64,000 nucleotides of DNA, taken from assembly GCA_022361195.1 (NCBI GenBank), contig JAKSBJ010000223.1:62001-126000 (forward strand), written 5' to 3'. Below are positions 53,531-61,387 of the stretch, in pieces; position 1 is the first letter of the stretch; every line of letters starts with the position of its first letter. The notes beneath the pieces were generated by a model that was not told where the DNA came from, did not search any database, and worked only from the letters and a program-made list of their open reading frames with translations. Both the position numbers and the translations under genes were made by a program. This stretch comes from Flavobacteriales bacterium (GTDB lineage: Bacteria > Bacteroidota > Bacteroidia > Flavobacteriales_D > Crocinitomicaceae).

Positions 53531-54598
53531 TTATATTGCCACGGGGTTTCTGAAAGGATTCCGCATCAGATAAGCATCGGGATTTGTGAAGCGTAAAGAG
53601 AACTCAAAACCACCACGATACTGAGATGCTGTGCGGAAATAAGAGACATTAATATCGTAAGATAATCCCACCGAGAAGCTTCCTACATTGAGGTAAAGTT
53701 GCGGAATAACAGCATCCAAAACATTTGTGACTCGCAAATCTGCTCCAAAAGAAGTAGAAATTTCTTTTACAAAGCCCGTGTTTTTCGTCCCTTCTTGCAA
53801 ACGATATTTCCATAATGAACCTACCAGTATTTCATGTTGTTTTCCTTGTACCACACCGGTTAAGTTGGGAAACCAATATAGATCGTGCCATCGGGTAGTG
53901 AAAATGGATGAAAAGTGACCTACGTAACGGAATGGCAAACGAGGATCGAAAGGTCTGACGTGAGAATACTCGGGGCGATTGAGGTGGTAGATAGCAAAAC
54001 CAATTTTAGCATCTGCTGCCGAAGTTGCCATTACTCTAGAATCTTCTTTATGAAACCAATAAGCAACTCCTGCCGCCAAGTCCCAATACTTAAATGGAAC
54101 ATACTCTATTCCCTCACCATTGGCCAAAGAAGGATCAAAATTTAATCCGTTATACTGACTTCCCCATTGCATAGCAGAGGTATTTAAACCACTGGTACCG
54201 TAAATGCTTTGCACACCCAAAATAAATCGGCCATGACGGTTTACCTTAATCAAGGTAGAGAAGTTCATCCCAATCATGGAATTACCCATTTCAATATCTC
54301 CAGAAACGTCTTTATAAGCTAAACCACCAACAGCAAAATAAAGTGGCCGTTTGGAATTTCCTTTTCCAAAAGCGTATTCAATCTGTGCCGAATAAGTTCG
54401 AAAGGTTTTATTAACCGATTGCCATTGGTCTTTCCAGTTAATGGTCGCTTGAACATTACCATGATAAGCTCCGGTAAAAGCGGGATTCATTTGAAAAGAC
54501 GAACGTGTGGTTTGAGAAAAGTGAATATCCTGCGCAGCGATGTTCCATGTTAAGAACACCATTAAGAGGCTGATGATATAACTATTCCTGAGACACAT
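53531..54598 (-). CDS. PorP/SprF family T9SS outer-membrane protein
   Basis: Outer-membrane barrel of the PorP/SprF family, about 355 residues. I start it at the ATG ending at 54598, which gives a signal peptide (MCLRNSYIISLLMVFLTWNI) ending AAQ; a longer reading to 54637 would run toward the preceding terminator. The start of the mature protein, DIHFSQTTRSSFQMNPAFTG, is the family signature. The end is a barrel-type strand (GGFEFSLRFTNP) with a short tail. SprF-like proteins help export or attach T9SS type B substrates such as SprB; this copy stands alone, without an adjacent large adhesin, so its partner is unknown. Confidence 0.9.
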   Translation of the reverse strand: MCLRNSYIISLLMVFLTWNIAAQDIHFSQTTRSSFQMNPAFTGAYHGNVQATINWKDQWQSVNKTFRTYSAQIEYAFGKGNSKRPLYFAVGGLAYKDVSGDIEMGNSMIGMNFSTLIKVNRHGRFILGVQSIYGTSGLNTSAMQWGSQYNGLNFDPSLANGEGIEYVPFKYWDLAAGVAYWFHKEDSRVMATSAADAKIGFAIYHLNRPEYSHVRPFDPRLPFRYVGHFSSIFTTRWHDLYWFPNLTGVVQGKQHEILVGSLWKYRLQEGTKNTGFVKEISTSFGADLRVTNVLDAVIPQLYLNVGSFSVGLSYDINVSYFRTASQYRGGFEFSLRFTNPDAYLMRNPFRNPVAI

Positions 54599-54642
54599 AG
54601 GGCTTCTAACAAAGTTAACATTAAAAATACAGGACAAAAAAA

Positions 54643-54668
54643 AACCGCCTAAAAGGATTTAGGCGGTT
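54643..54668 (-). terminator. Terminator of fabH-accB-accC
   Basis: AACCGCCTAAA (54643-54653) and TTTAGGCGGTT (54658-54668) form a perfect 11-bp stem with a 4-base loop. On the minus strand nine T follow. It lies 27 bases after accC. Confidence 0.93.
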
Positions 54669-54694
54669 TCAATTTATTTTGGAGATTTTATCTC

Positions 54695-56047
54695 TTACTT
54701 TTTCTTTGCCCCTTTGATTTCAAAGGTTTCCATGAACTTCGTTGTGAAGTTTCCTTTACGGAAATTTTCATCTTTCATTAATTGTCGATGGAAAGGAATA
54801 GTTGTTTTTACTCCGTCAATGTAGTACTCTTCCAAAGCACGTTCCATTTTTGTAATGGCTTCTTCTCTGGTTTGAGCAACAGTGATCAATTTAGAAATCA
54901 TTGAATCATAGAACGGAGGAATAACATATCCTGCATATACGTGAGTATCCAGACGAATTCCGTGTCCACCAGGCTCATGGTAATCAGTAATTTTACCAGG
55001 GCTAGGACGGAAATCATTTAACGGATCCTCAGCATTGATTCGGCATTGGATAGCGTGCATTTGAGGGAAATATTCCTTTCCTTCAATCTTTTCACCAGCC
55101 GCCAACTTAATTTGTTCTTTAATTAAATCGTAGTTGATTACCTCCTCAGTAATAGTATGCTCTACCTGAATACGGGTATTCATCTCCATGAAGTAGAAGT
55201 CGCGGTTTTTATCCACTAAAAACTCTACAGTCCCTACACCCTCATAATTTACTGCTTTTGCAGCTTTAACGGCAGCTTTACCCATGGCCTTTCTCAACTT
55301 ATCAGTCATGAAAGGAGATGGAGTTTCCTCAACCAATTTTTGGTGTCGTCGCTGAATAGAGCAATCTCTTTCAGACATATGACAAGCATTTCCGTATCTA
55401 TCTCCAGCAATTTGGATTTCGATGTGACGAGGTTCTTCGATGAATTTCTCCATGTACATCCCATCATTACCAAAAGCTGCTTTAGCTTCCTGACGAGCAG
55501 AATCCCATGCATCAGCTAATTCATCCTCACTCCAAATCACACGCATTCCTTTACCACCACCACCGGCAGTAGCTTTCATCATGACAGGATAAACAATTTT
55601 CTTTGCTGTTTTCTTAGCATCATCTAAATCTTTCAACAAACCTTGAGAACCAGGAATACAAGGTACACCTGCTTTAATCATGGTTGTTTTGGCCGAAGCT
55701 TTATCTCCCATGGCATCAATCATCTCCGGAGAAGCCCCAATGAATTTGATTCCGTTTTCCTCACAAACCTTAGAGAAGTTTGCATTTTCCGAAAGGAAAC
55801 CGTAACCAGGATGAACAGCATCTGCATTGGTAATTTCGCAGGCTGCGATGATTTTCGCAATATCCAAATAGGATTCAGAACTTGAAGGAGGTCCGATACA
55901 AACTGCCTCATCCGCAAAACGAACGTGTAAGCTATCTCTATCGGCTGTTGAATAAACCGCAACGGTTTTAATGTTCATTTCTTTACATGTACGGATGACA
56001 CGTAAAGCAATCTCGCCTCGATTGGCTATTAATATCTTTTTAAACAT
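54695..56047 (-). CDS. accC: Acetyl-CoA carboxylase, biotin carboxylase subunit
   Basis: Carboxylates biotin on AccB with ATP and bicarbonate, the first half of the acetyl-CoA carboxylase reaction. The N terminus [21 protein letters not shown], the Gly-rich ATP loop [31 protein letters not shown] and the catalytic region [19 protein letters not shown] are intact. The length (450) is normal. It follows accB by 53 bases and is followed by a strong terminator. The carboxyltransferase subunits are not in this window. Confidence 0.97.
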   Translation of the reverse strand: MFKKILIANRGEIALRVIRTCKEMNIKTVAVYSTADRDSLHVRFADEAVCIGPPSSSESYLDIAKIIAACEITNADAVHPGYGFLSENANFSKVCEENGIKFIGASPEMIDAMGDKASAKTTMIKAGVPCIPGSQGLLKDLDDAKKTAKKIVYPVMMKATAGGGGKGMRVIWSEDELADAWDSARQEAKAAFGNDGMYMEKFIEEPRHIEIQIAGDRYGNACHMSERDCSIQRRHQKLVEETPSPFMTDKLRKAMGKAAVKAAKAVNYEGVGTVEFLVDKNRDFYFMEMNTRIQVEHTITEEVINYDLIKEQIKLAAGEKIEGKEYFPQMHAIQCRINAEDPLNDFRPSPGKITDYHEPGGHGIRLDTHVYAGYVIPPFYDSMISKLITVAQTREEAITKMERALEEYYIDGVKTTIPFHRQLMKDENFRKGNFTTKFMETFEIKGAKKK

Positions 56048-56100
56048 GATCTTGGCTTTAAATTCTTAAAAATTGACTCTTCCTTTTTTTCCCTTTAGGG

Positions 56101-56604
56101 TTAGGATGGATCGATTAAGAATAATGGCTGATCGTATTCAATTGGTGAAGTGTCATCTACCAATACTTTAACGACTTTACCGGAAACTTCCGACTCAATT
56201 TCGTTAAATAACTTCATTGCCTCAACGATACAAAGTACGTCTCCAACAGCAACAGAATCACCAACATTCACAAACGCATCTTTATCTGGTGAAGAGCGAC
56301 GGTAAAAAGTACCGATCATTGGTGATTTGATGGTAATATATTTTGAATCATCCTCAACCGGAGCTGCTTCAGCTTTTGGCGCCTCAGCTACAGGAGCAGC
56401 AGCGGCAACTGGTGCAGCTTGAGCTACAGGAGCAGCTACTTGTTGAACAGGTGCAGCCTGAACAACTGTTGGAGCTTGCATGATAACACCTTCTCCACCA
56501 TCAGATTTGATCGTGATCTTAAATTCTCCCTGTTCGATGCTTACTTCGTTAACACCGGATTTGGAAACGAATTTGATTAGATTTTGAATTTCCTTAATAT
56601 CCAT
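56101..56604 (-). CDS. accB: Acetyl-CoA carboxylase, biotin carboxyl carrier protein
   Basis: Carries biotin between AccC and the carboxyltransferase. An N-terminal helical region (MDIKEIQNLIKFVSKSGVNE) is followed by an Ala/Pro/Val-rich flexible linker (about 44-82) and the biotinyl domain (about 88-167). The biotinylated lysine is K131 in VEAMKLFNEIES; the common form is AMKM, and Leu at the next position is a frequent variant. It lies between fabH (24-base gap) and accC. Confidence 0.96.
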   Translation of the reverse strand: MDIKEIQNLIKFVSKSGVNEVSIEQGEFKITIKSDGGEGVIMQAPTVVQAAPVQQVAAPVAQAAPVAAAAPVAEAPKAEAAPVEDDSKYITIKSPMIGTFYRRSSPDKDAFVNVGDSVAVGDVLCIVEAMKLFNEIESEVSGKVVKVLVDDTSPIEYDQPLFLIDPS

Positions 56605-56628
56605 ATTACACTTATTTCTATTCTATGA

Positions 56629-57615
56629 TTAATAGGCCCATTTTAGCCAAATCGACCCCCAGGTGAAACCACCTCCGAAGGATGCTAAAATTAGGTTATC
56701 TCCTTTCTTTAATTTGTCTTCCCACTCCCATAATAACAATGGAATTGTTCCGGCAGTAGTATTACCGTATTTGTCAATGTTAATCATGACCTTGTCATTA
56801 TCAATTCCCATTCGAGACGAAGTGGCATCAATAATTCTACGGTTTGCCTGATGTGGAACCAACCAATCGATATCATCTGCTGTTAAACCATTTTTCTCCA
56901 TGATTTCCACAGAAATACCAGCCATATTACTTACGGCATGTTTGAAGACAGTCTTCCCTTCCTGGAAAACATATTGTTCTGGTGATTCAGCATTTTCTTT
57001 TGTAATCGGTTGAGCTGAACCTCCAAGACGTTGAAGTAGGTATTCTCTTCCTGATCCATCAGATTTCAAAATTGAATCCTGAACTCCGAGACCTTCTTCA
57101 TTAGCTTCGAGCAGAACTCCCCCACCTCCATCTCCGAAGATGATACAAGTAGCTCGATCTTTATAGTTGATGATGCTCGACATAACATCTGCACCAATAA
57201 CCAATACTTTTTTATGAGTTCCGTTTTCGACGTAAACACGTCCAATATCCAAAGCGTAAATAAAGCCTGAACATGCAGCACTAAGGTCAAATCCCCATGC
57301 ATTTACACATCCTGCTTTATCGCAAATAACATTTGCAGCGGCTGGAAAACGGTAATCTGCTGTGATAGTTCCACAAATGACCATATCAATTTCGGCAGGA
57401 TCAATTCCACGTTTTTCGCAAATTCCATCCACGATTTCCTTACCAAAATCGGATAAAGCCTGCTCTGGACTTGCGATTCTTCTTTCTTTAATACCTGTTC
57501 TGGTGGTGATCCATTCATCGTTGGTCTCTACCATTTTTTCCAGATCTTGATTGGTTAAAACCCCATCTGGGACGTAACCATGAATCGCGGTAATAGCGGC
57601 CGTAATTTTAGTCAT
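56629..57615 (-). CDS. fabH: 3-oxoacyl-ACP synthase III (KAS III)
   Basis: Starts fatty-acid synthesis by condensing acetyl-CoA with malonyl-ACP. The catalytic triad is visible: Cys in LSAACSGFIYAL, His in LVPHQANRRI and Asn in KYGNTTAGT. The C terminus is LASFGGGFTWGSIWLKW. I start at the Met of MTKITAAITAIHGYVPDG (57615), four residues inside a longer possible reading; this gives 328 residues, the usual size. It leads into accB and accC, so initiation and malonyl-CoA supply are co-transcribed. Confidence 0.95.
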   Translation of the reverse strand: MTKITAAITAIHGYVPDGVLTNQDLEKMVETNDEWITTRTGIKERRIASPEQALSDFGKEIVDGICEKRGIDPAEIDMVICGTITADYRFPAAANVICDKAGCVNAWGFDLSAACSGFIYALDIGRVYVENGTHKKVLVIGADVMSSIINYKDRATCIIFGDGGGGVLLEANEEGLGVQDSILKSDGSGREYLLQRLGGSAQPITKENAESPEQYVFQEGKTVFKHAVSNMAGISVEIMEKNGLTADDIDWLVPHQANRRIIDATSSRMGIDNDKVMINIDKYGNTTAGTIPLLLWEWEDKLKKGDNLILASFGGGFTWGSIWLKWAY

Positions 57616-57861
57616 AAGTTCTTGCAACGGTTTTTTAAATCTGAACTGATTTTTTAAATAAGTCCAACATCTAAAGTGGAGGATAAAATTATCAAAAAAT
57701 CAATCGGAAAACCCAAAAAAAAGCCAAAAATGAGAAAAAAACGCCAAAACCGGGTCGTTTTTAGGCTAAAAGAGCGTTTCCCTTAAATTAAAAAAGGACA
57801 CAGAAGGGCTAAAACCTTCTGTATCCTTATTGGTATTTTCTTTACGTACTTTAGAGCAGTA
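57616..57861. other. 246-base spacer between rpmF and fabH
   Basis: It holds the rpmF terminator (57794-57828) and an imperfect A/T-flanked hairpin at 57737-57762 (AAAAACG / CGTTTTT). No gene is seen; plsX, found between rpmF and fabH in many bacteria, is absent. A fabH promoter is likely here, but I cannot point to a clear one. Confidence 0.4.
57794..57828 (-). terminator. Terminator after rpmF
   Basis: AAGGAcACAGAAGG (57794-57807) pairs with CCTTCTGTaTCCTT (57815-57828) except at one position. On the minus strand a run of T follows. It separates yceD-rpmF from fabH-accB-accC. Confidence 0.78.
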
Positions 57862-58053
57862 TCAAACGGCAACTTCTTTTTCCATTACTACTTTTCCTTT
57901 GTAGTAAAGTTTCCCTTCGTGCCAGTGAGCTCTATGGAACAAATGTGGTTGACCAGTTGTAGGACAAGTTGAGATATTGTCAGCTACAGCTTTTACATGA
58001 GTTCTCCTTTTATCTCTTCTCTGTTTAGAGGTTTTTCTCTTAGGATGTGCCAT
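57862..58053 (-). CDS. rpmF: Ribosomal protein bL32
   Basis: Large-subunit ribosomal protein of 63 residues. The N terminus [19 protein letters not shown] is diagnostic, followed by [20 protein letters not shown] and the C-terminal [14 protein letters not shown]. Only one Cys is present, so this is a non-zinc form. It follows yceD by 41 bases, the classical yceD-rpmF pair. Confidence 0.97.
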   Translation of the reverse strand: MAHPKRKTSKQRRDKRRTHVKAVADNISTCPTTGQPHLFHRAHWHEGKLYYKGKVVMEKEVAV

Positions 58054-58094
58054 ACTATTCTATTTTATATTTCTCAAAACCAATTTGTTTTGAG

Positions 58095-58643
58095 CTATTC
58101 CTTTTTCAATTTTTTTAATGCTGCCCACCTTGGGTCAGTTTCATCTTCTTCAATTTCATCTGGTTCAATTGACTCTTCTACTTCGTCAGCTTCAACCATC
58201 AGATATTGATCCATCTGCTCTAACATATCTTGATTACACTCACCTTCGGGGTGAACCCTACGGTTTGGAAGAAGCAAGGCACTGAATTCGTAGATGGGTT
58301 GCGTCAAATCAATTTCAATTTCACCAGCTGAAATTGTTCTGATCTTTTCATCATCTATGATTTCTTCAGTAAACTTATAAATCAACTCTTCCGATCCCTG
58401 CACCTCCATATCAAAGTTATCGGTGCATTTATCACACATTACTTTGATGGTTCCTTCAATGTCAAATGTTACTGTTAACATTGTTGGACTTTTGTCCATC
58501 TCTACATCAATCTTCAGTTGACCTCCTTCAATTATCGAATAATCAAGCTGTTCAAAGAACAAATCGTCTGCTTCAAATTGGAACGTATGCTTACCATCGG
58601 CCAGACTAACAAAGCGGATAGTATGTTCATTACGCCTACTCAC
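58095..58643 (-). CDS. yceD: YceD family protein (DUF177)
   Basis: Protein of 182 residues of the DUF177 family, which almost always precedes rpmF. The conserved part is around TFDIEGTIKVMCDKCTDNFD (CxxC) and the later LLLPNRRVHPEGEC. In E. coli and plants the family is linked with 23S rRNA accumulation; the exact role is not settled. The C terminus is acidic (DEIEEDETDPRWAALKKLKK). A well-formed promoter stands 12 bases before the start region, so yceD-rpmF is transcribed separately from pdxA. Confidence 0.92.
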   Translation of the reverse strand: MSRRNEHTIRFVSLADGKHTFQFEADDLFFEQLDYSIIEGGQLKIDVEMDKSPTMLTVTFDIEGTIKVMCDKCTDNFDMEVQGSEELIYKFTEEIIDDEKIRTISAGEIEIDLTQPIYEFSALLLPNRRVHPEGECNQDMLEQMDQYLMVEADEVEESIEPDEIEEDETDPRWAALKKLKKE

Positions 58644-58660
58644 TCTTCAAAACAGGAGTG

Positions 58661-58692
58661 CAAAGGTAGTAATAAAAAATAACTAGAACAAA
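58661..58692 (-). promoter_or_regulatory. Promoter of yceD-rpmF
   Basis: On the minus strand TTTG (58689-58692), a 20-base spacer and TACCTTTG (58661-58668) match the consensus exactly. The leader is about 12 bases. Confidence 0.62.
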
Positions 58693-58699
58693 GAGTTAG

Positions 58700-59746
58700 C
58701 TATTTTTTCGTGCTTTGTTTTTGAAGCGGGTTTTTATGGAGTTCTTTATATATTTTTCGGTTGGCGTGAACATCACATGCTAAAAAGTAGGCATTTCGGA
58801 ACGATCGTTCCGAGGCTTTGTCTTTTCCAGCAATGTCATAAGCCGTTCCGTGATCAGGCGATGTGCGTACAATTGGTAAGCCAGCTGTATAATTCACTCC
58901 CTCATCGAAAGAAATAGCCTTAAAGGCTGCCAACCCCTGATCATGATACATCGCCAAAACACCATCAAAAATCTTGATATTCCCCGATCCAAAAAATCCA
59001 TCCGCCGAATAAGATCCATAAATTAGTTCTCCTTCGTTCCGTAATTTTGAAATAACCGGATTAATAATCTCCATTTCCTCATCCCCTAAAGTTCCCCTAT
59101 CACCAGCATGTGGATTTAAACCTAAAACAGCAATTTTTGGTTTTGGAATTAAGAAATCCTCCTTTAATGAAGTTAACATCAAACGTAACTTCTTTTCAAT
59201 GTTTTCTTCGGTAATGTTTTTTACCACATCTTTTAAAGGCATATGTCCGGTTACCACCCCAACTCTCAATTGATCAGCCACCATGAACATGAGTACATCA
59301 TCTGCATCTACTGCATTTGCCAAATACTCTGTATGCCCTGGGAATTCAAATCCGGCATCACGCACACAGTCCTTATTAATAGGAGCAGTCACTAAAACGT
59401 CAATATTACCAGCCTTTAAATCTTTCATGGCTGCTTCTAAAGACAATAGAGCATATTTACCGCCATTTTTATTCTTCTCCCCCAAAACAATCTTCACCTC
59501 CTCTGACCAACAGTTGATCAAATTAATTTTTTTCGACTTTGCCTCTTTGGCACTTTTGACTGCCAAAAAGTTAAACTCTGAGCCTTGAATAGTCTTTTTA
59601 TGGAAAGTCGTTGACTTGGACGATCCATATATAATTGGAATTGAGTTTGCAAAAACCTTATTGTTAGACAAGGCTTTTATAATTACCTCCAAACCAATTC
59701 CATTAATATCACCAACGGTGATTCCTACTTTTACCAATTGACTCAT
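58700..59746 (-). CDS. pdxA: 4-hydroxythreonine-4-phosphate dehydrogenase
   Basis: NAD-dependent enzyme of pyridoxal 5'-phosphate synthesis by the DXP-dependent route. The N terminus VGITVGDINGIGLEVIIKAL, DVLVTAPINKDCVRDAGFEFPGHTEYLA, the metal His in VVTGHMPLKDV, LNPHAGDRGTLG and LAMYHDQGLAAFKAISFDEGVNYTAGLPIVRTSPDHGTAYDIAGK pattern are all present. The length (348) is normal. It starts 2 bases after the pepA stop, so the two are one transcript. Confidence 0.96.
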   Translation of the reverse strand: MSQLVKVGITVGDINGIGLEVIIKALSNNKVFANSIPIIYGSSKSTTFHKKTIQGSEFNFLAVKSAKEAKSKKINLINCWSEEVKIVLGEKNKNGGKYALLSLEAAMKDLKAGNIDVLVTAPINKDCVRDAGFEFPGHTEYLANAVDADDVLMFMVADQLRVGVVTGHMPLKDVVKNITEENIEKKLRLMLTSLKEDFLIPKPKIAVLGLNPHAGDRGTLGDEEMEIINPVISKLRNEGELIYGSYSADGFFGSGNIKIFDGVLAMYHDQGLAAFKAISFDEGVNYTAGLPIVRTSPDHGTAYDIAGKDKASERSFRNAYFLACDVHANRKIYKELHKNPLQKQSTKK

Positions 59747-59748
59747 TG

Positions 59749-61152
59749 TTATACTCTTCTTTTAAGGAATTCTATCAATAATCTTACTCCAGCTCCTGAA
59801 CCACCCTGTCCACGATAATTATCTCTGCTACGGTGATATGCAGGACCGGCAATATCCAAATGGATGTAAGGATATTTTGTAAAATGCTCTAAAAACTTTC
59901 CAGCTGTAATCATTCCAGCCTCAGCACCTCCCAGATTTTTAAGGTCCGCAATTGGTGATTTCATCTCCTCGAGGTATTCTTCCCAAAACGGAAATTGAAT
60001 CACTCTGTCAAATGTATAATCACTTGCGTCGGTCATCTCATCCATCTCTTTTTGATTGGCATTACCCATCATAACAGATGCATATTTACCCACTGCACGC
60101 ATTGCTGCTCCGGTTAACGTTGCAGCATCTATCACCAATTCTGGCTTGTATTTATTAGCATAGGCCAAAGCATCAGCCAGCACCATTCTACCTTCAGCGT
60201 CAGTATTTAATATCTCAACAGTAGTTTTATCAAACATGGTAATGACATCACCAGGTGCATAAGCTTTTCCTCCCGGACGATTATCGGTTGAAGGCAATAA
60301 AGTAATGATATGCAAAGGCAACTTTAGTTTCGCCGCGCCATAAATGGTTCCGGCCATTGCTGCTGCACCACCCATATCACACTTCATAATGTCCATTGAT
60401 CCAGCAGTAGGTTTTAAACTCAAACCTCCCGTATCATAAACAATTCCCTTCCCCACCAATACAATTGGTTTTTTATTCACTGCATTTGCTGGTTTCCATT
60501 CCAGAATTGAGAATGTAGGAGGATCAATGGATCCTTTATTTACGGCCAATAAACCTCCCATCTTAAGGGATTCAATTTTAGCCTTCTTTAATATTTCCGT
60601 TTTTATACCAACCTCTGAGCATTTTGCTTTTACATCTTTCGCTAATTGCTCAGCAGTGAGGTAAGAAACTGGTTCGTTAACCAAATCTCTTGCCCAGTTC
60701 GTTGCCTCAACGATCGTATTCACCTCTTTGAGATTAGCTTTTTTATTGCTCGTTGACGCTTTTTTCCACTTTGTATCTGGACTTTTAGCCAAATACTTAT
60801 GGAATGAATAAGCAGAAAGTCCTAAGCCTTCAGCAAATAACTCAATATGTTCAGCATCTTCAGCTTCGATTTGCAAATCTTTAATCAACCCTTTAAACAC
60901 CTCATAAACTTTAAAAGCCTGTGTTCGCGTTTTTTCTCTTGATCGTCCGTTTGAAAGTTTATTGACTTTAACACAAGCAGTAATTAAGCCCGCATTGTTA
61001 GTGTATATAAAATCCTGATTTTCAAACTGGGACAAAAAATAATTTTCGATTGATTTTTCCAGTTTTAACCGCTTGATTTGAGCTTTAGTTTCAACTAAGT
61101 ACAAACAGTTACTGGATATTGCCTTTGAACTGAATTTTATGCTTAACGCCAT
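59749..61152 (-). CDS. pepA: Leucyl aminopeptidase family M17
   Basis: Cytoplasmic dizinc aminopeptidase of 467 residues. The catalytic domain has VGKGIVYDTGGLSLKP, MDIMKCDMGGAAAM and the family signature NTDAEGRMVLADAL, with the metal-binding Lys, Asp and Glu in place. The N-terminal about 165 residues are the divergent macro-like domain. The end reads HLDIAGPAYHRSRDNYRGQGGSGAGVRLLIEF. It is the first gene of pepA-pdxA. Upstream, TACCTTTA on the minus strand (61171-61178) is a weak promoter candidate. Confidence 0.94.
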   Translation of the reverse strand: MALSIKFSSKAISSNCLYLVETKAQIKRLKLEKSIENYFLSQFENQDFIYTNNAGLITACVKVNKLSNGRSREKTRTQAFKVYEVFKGLIKDLQIEAEDAEHIELFAEGLGLSAYSFHKYLAKSPDTKWKKASTSNKKANLKEVNTIVEATNWARDLVNEPVSYLTAEQLAKDVKAKCSEVGIKTEILKKAKIESLKMGGLLAVNKGSIDPPTFSILEWKPANAVNKKPIVLVGKGIVYDTGGLSLKPTAGSMDIMKCDMGGAAAMAGTIYGAAKLKLPLHIITLLPSTDNRPGGKAYAPGDVITMFDKTTVEILNTDAEGRMVLADALAYANKYKPELVIDAATLTGAAMRAVGKYASVMMGNANQKEMDEMTDASDYTFDRVIQFPFWEEYLEEMKSPIADLKNLGGAEAGMITAGKFLEHFTKYPYIHLDIAGPAYHRSRDNYRGQGGSGAGVRLLIEFLKRRV

Positions 61153-61387
61153 CTGAGAAAAATTTGGCCGTAAAGGTACTATTTTTTACATTGTAGGTAG
61201 GAGGTTAAAGAATTTCCATTTGGTTAAAGTTCACCAATTTGATTGATTTAGCACTATTTAGCTTCCAATCAATTAAAATTTGGAACAGATAAATCAATTC
61301 TTTCAACTAAAACTGCTCTTTTTACGTTTAGTATACAAGTTCAGCAACAGTTTTTTGTAACTTTGATATCCTTTGAATTGAAGAAAA
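61153..61387. promoter_or_regulatory. Divergent spacer with -7 box of the type B cargo gene
   Basis: TAACTTTG (61358-61365, plus strand) matches TAnnTTTG and lies 22 bases before the TTG start at 61388. TACCTTTA at 61171-61178 on the minus strand could serve pepA. Nothing else is seen. Confidence 0.4.
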
